Below, piece after piece: positions 6,985 to 7,166 of a stretch of 7,166 nt of DNA. Where the stretch lies: positions 1-7,166 of the forward strand of contig JANYAJ010000077.1 of NCBI GenBank assembly GCA_025361385.1, given 5' to 3'. Origin of the DNA: Nitrospira sp. (GTDB lineage Bacteria; Nitrospirota; Nitrospiria; Nitrospirales; Nitrospiraceae). The translations under genes and the position numbers were made by a program. How positions within the stretch are numbered: position 1 is the stretch's first letter; each line of letters opens with the position of its first letter. Under the pieces are notes generated by a model. That model was given only the letters and a program-made list of their open reading frames with translations, had not been told where the DNA came from and did not search any database.

Positions 6985-7166
6985 GCATTCGCCGGCTCCG
7001 GCCACATAAATGGGCCGGTTTTGAGGGAACAGGTCCCCTCTTTCTTGAGATCGGCCAGGATGCGGTCGAACTTCTCTTCCGTCAGCCGTTCGTAATAGTC
7101 CTCGTTGACCTGCATCATTGGTGCAGTACCGCAGGCGGCAAGGCATTCGACTGTGCTGAGGGTAAA
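6966..7166 (-). CDS. nuoE: NADH-quinone oxidoreductase subunit E, C-terminal part (runs off the window)
   Basis: NuoE (24 kDa type) carries the [2Fe-2S] cluster N1a beside the FMN site of NuoF. Only the last 66 codons are present; the start lies beyond base 7166. The visible part includes [20 protein letters not shown], containing the second pair of cluster ligands in the CxxxC form (residues 8 and 12 of the fragment), followed by [17 protein letters not shown], a normal NuoE C-terminal helix. The last residues, about AVKREA, and the TAA stop are encoded by the outer arm of the repeat shared with the spacer, so this tail may not be native to the protein. It lies directly upstream of nuoF, as expected. 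Confidence 0.93.
   Translation of the reverse strand, partial: FTLSTVECLAACGTAPMMQVNEDYYERLTEEKFDRILADLKKEGTCSLKTGPFMWPEPANAVKREA

Noticed and set aside
6885..6990. Inverted repeat as an insertion sequence remnant or transposon end
   Set aside because: There is no transposase fragment and no visible target-site duplication flanking the arms, and the internal 7-nt period is unlike typical terminal inverted repeats.

Overview
This window is an internal piece of a respiratory complex I (NADH:quinone oxidoreductase, NDH-1) operon, transcribed entirely on the minus strand. In transcription order (high to low coordinates) it holds the 3' end of nuoE, complete nuoF, nuoG, nuoH, nuoI, nuoJ and nuoK, and the first 64 codons of nuoL. 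This is the standard bacterial order, and there are no foreign genes, RNA genes, CRISPR arrays or insertion sequences.

By eye the proteins look most like those of Nitrospira-type bacteria (phylum Nitrospirota): moderately GC-rich DNA, a NuoG with a full formate-dehydrogenase-like C-terminal domain and an N7 cluster motif, and spacers filled with short iterated palindromic sequence. This assignment rests on recognition, not on a search, and is only moderately certain.

Layout. 6966-7166 nuoE C-terminus; 6893-6965 spacer with a long hairpin; 5585-6892 nuoF; 2-bp gap; 2916-5582 nuoG; short gap; 1775-2866 nuoH (GTG start preferred over a TTG at 2887); 1690-1774 spacer with a second hairpin; 1150-1689 nuoI; 20-bp gap; 611-1129 nuoJ; 4-bp overlap; 309-614 nuoK; 193-308 spacer with a third hairpin; 1-192 nuoL N-terminus.

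How the genes work together. NuoE, NuoF and NuoG form the peripheral NADH-oxidising module: FMN in NuoF, then a chain of Fe-S clusters. NuoI carries electrons through two [4Fe-4S] clusters to the quinone site, which is built partly by NuoH. NuoH, NuoJ, NuoK and NuoL are membrane subunits that couple quinone reduction to proton translocation. All cluster ligands and the key membrane glutamates that can be checked here are present, so the complex looks functional.

The unexpected part lies between the genes. The three longest spacers (nuoE/nuoF, nuoH/nuoI, nuoK/nuoL) each hold a different sequence with one shared architecture: degenerate 7-nt units repeated in one arm and again, inverted, in a second arm. 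Each can form an mRNA hairpin ending 8-15 nt before the next start codon. In two of them the arm differences fall mostly as G-U wobbles in the sense transcript. In the nuoE/nuoF case the repeat also supplies the last codons and stop of nuoE.
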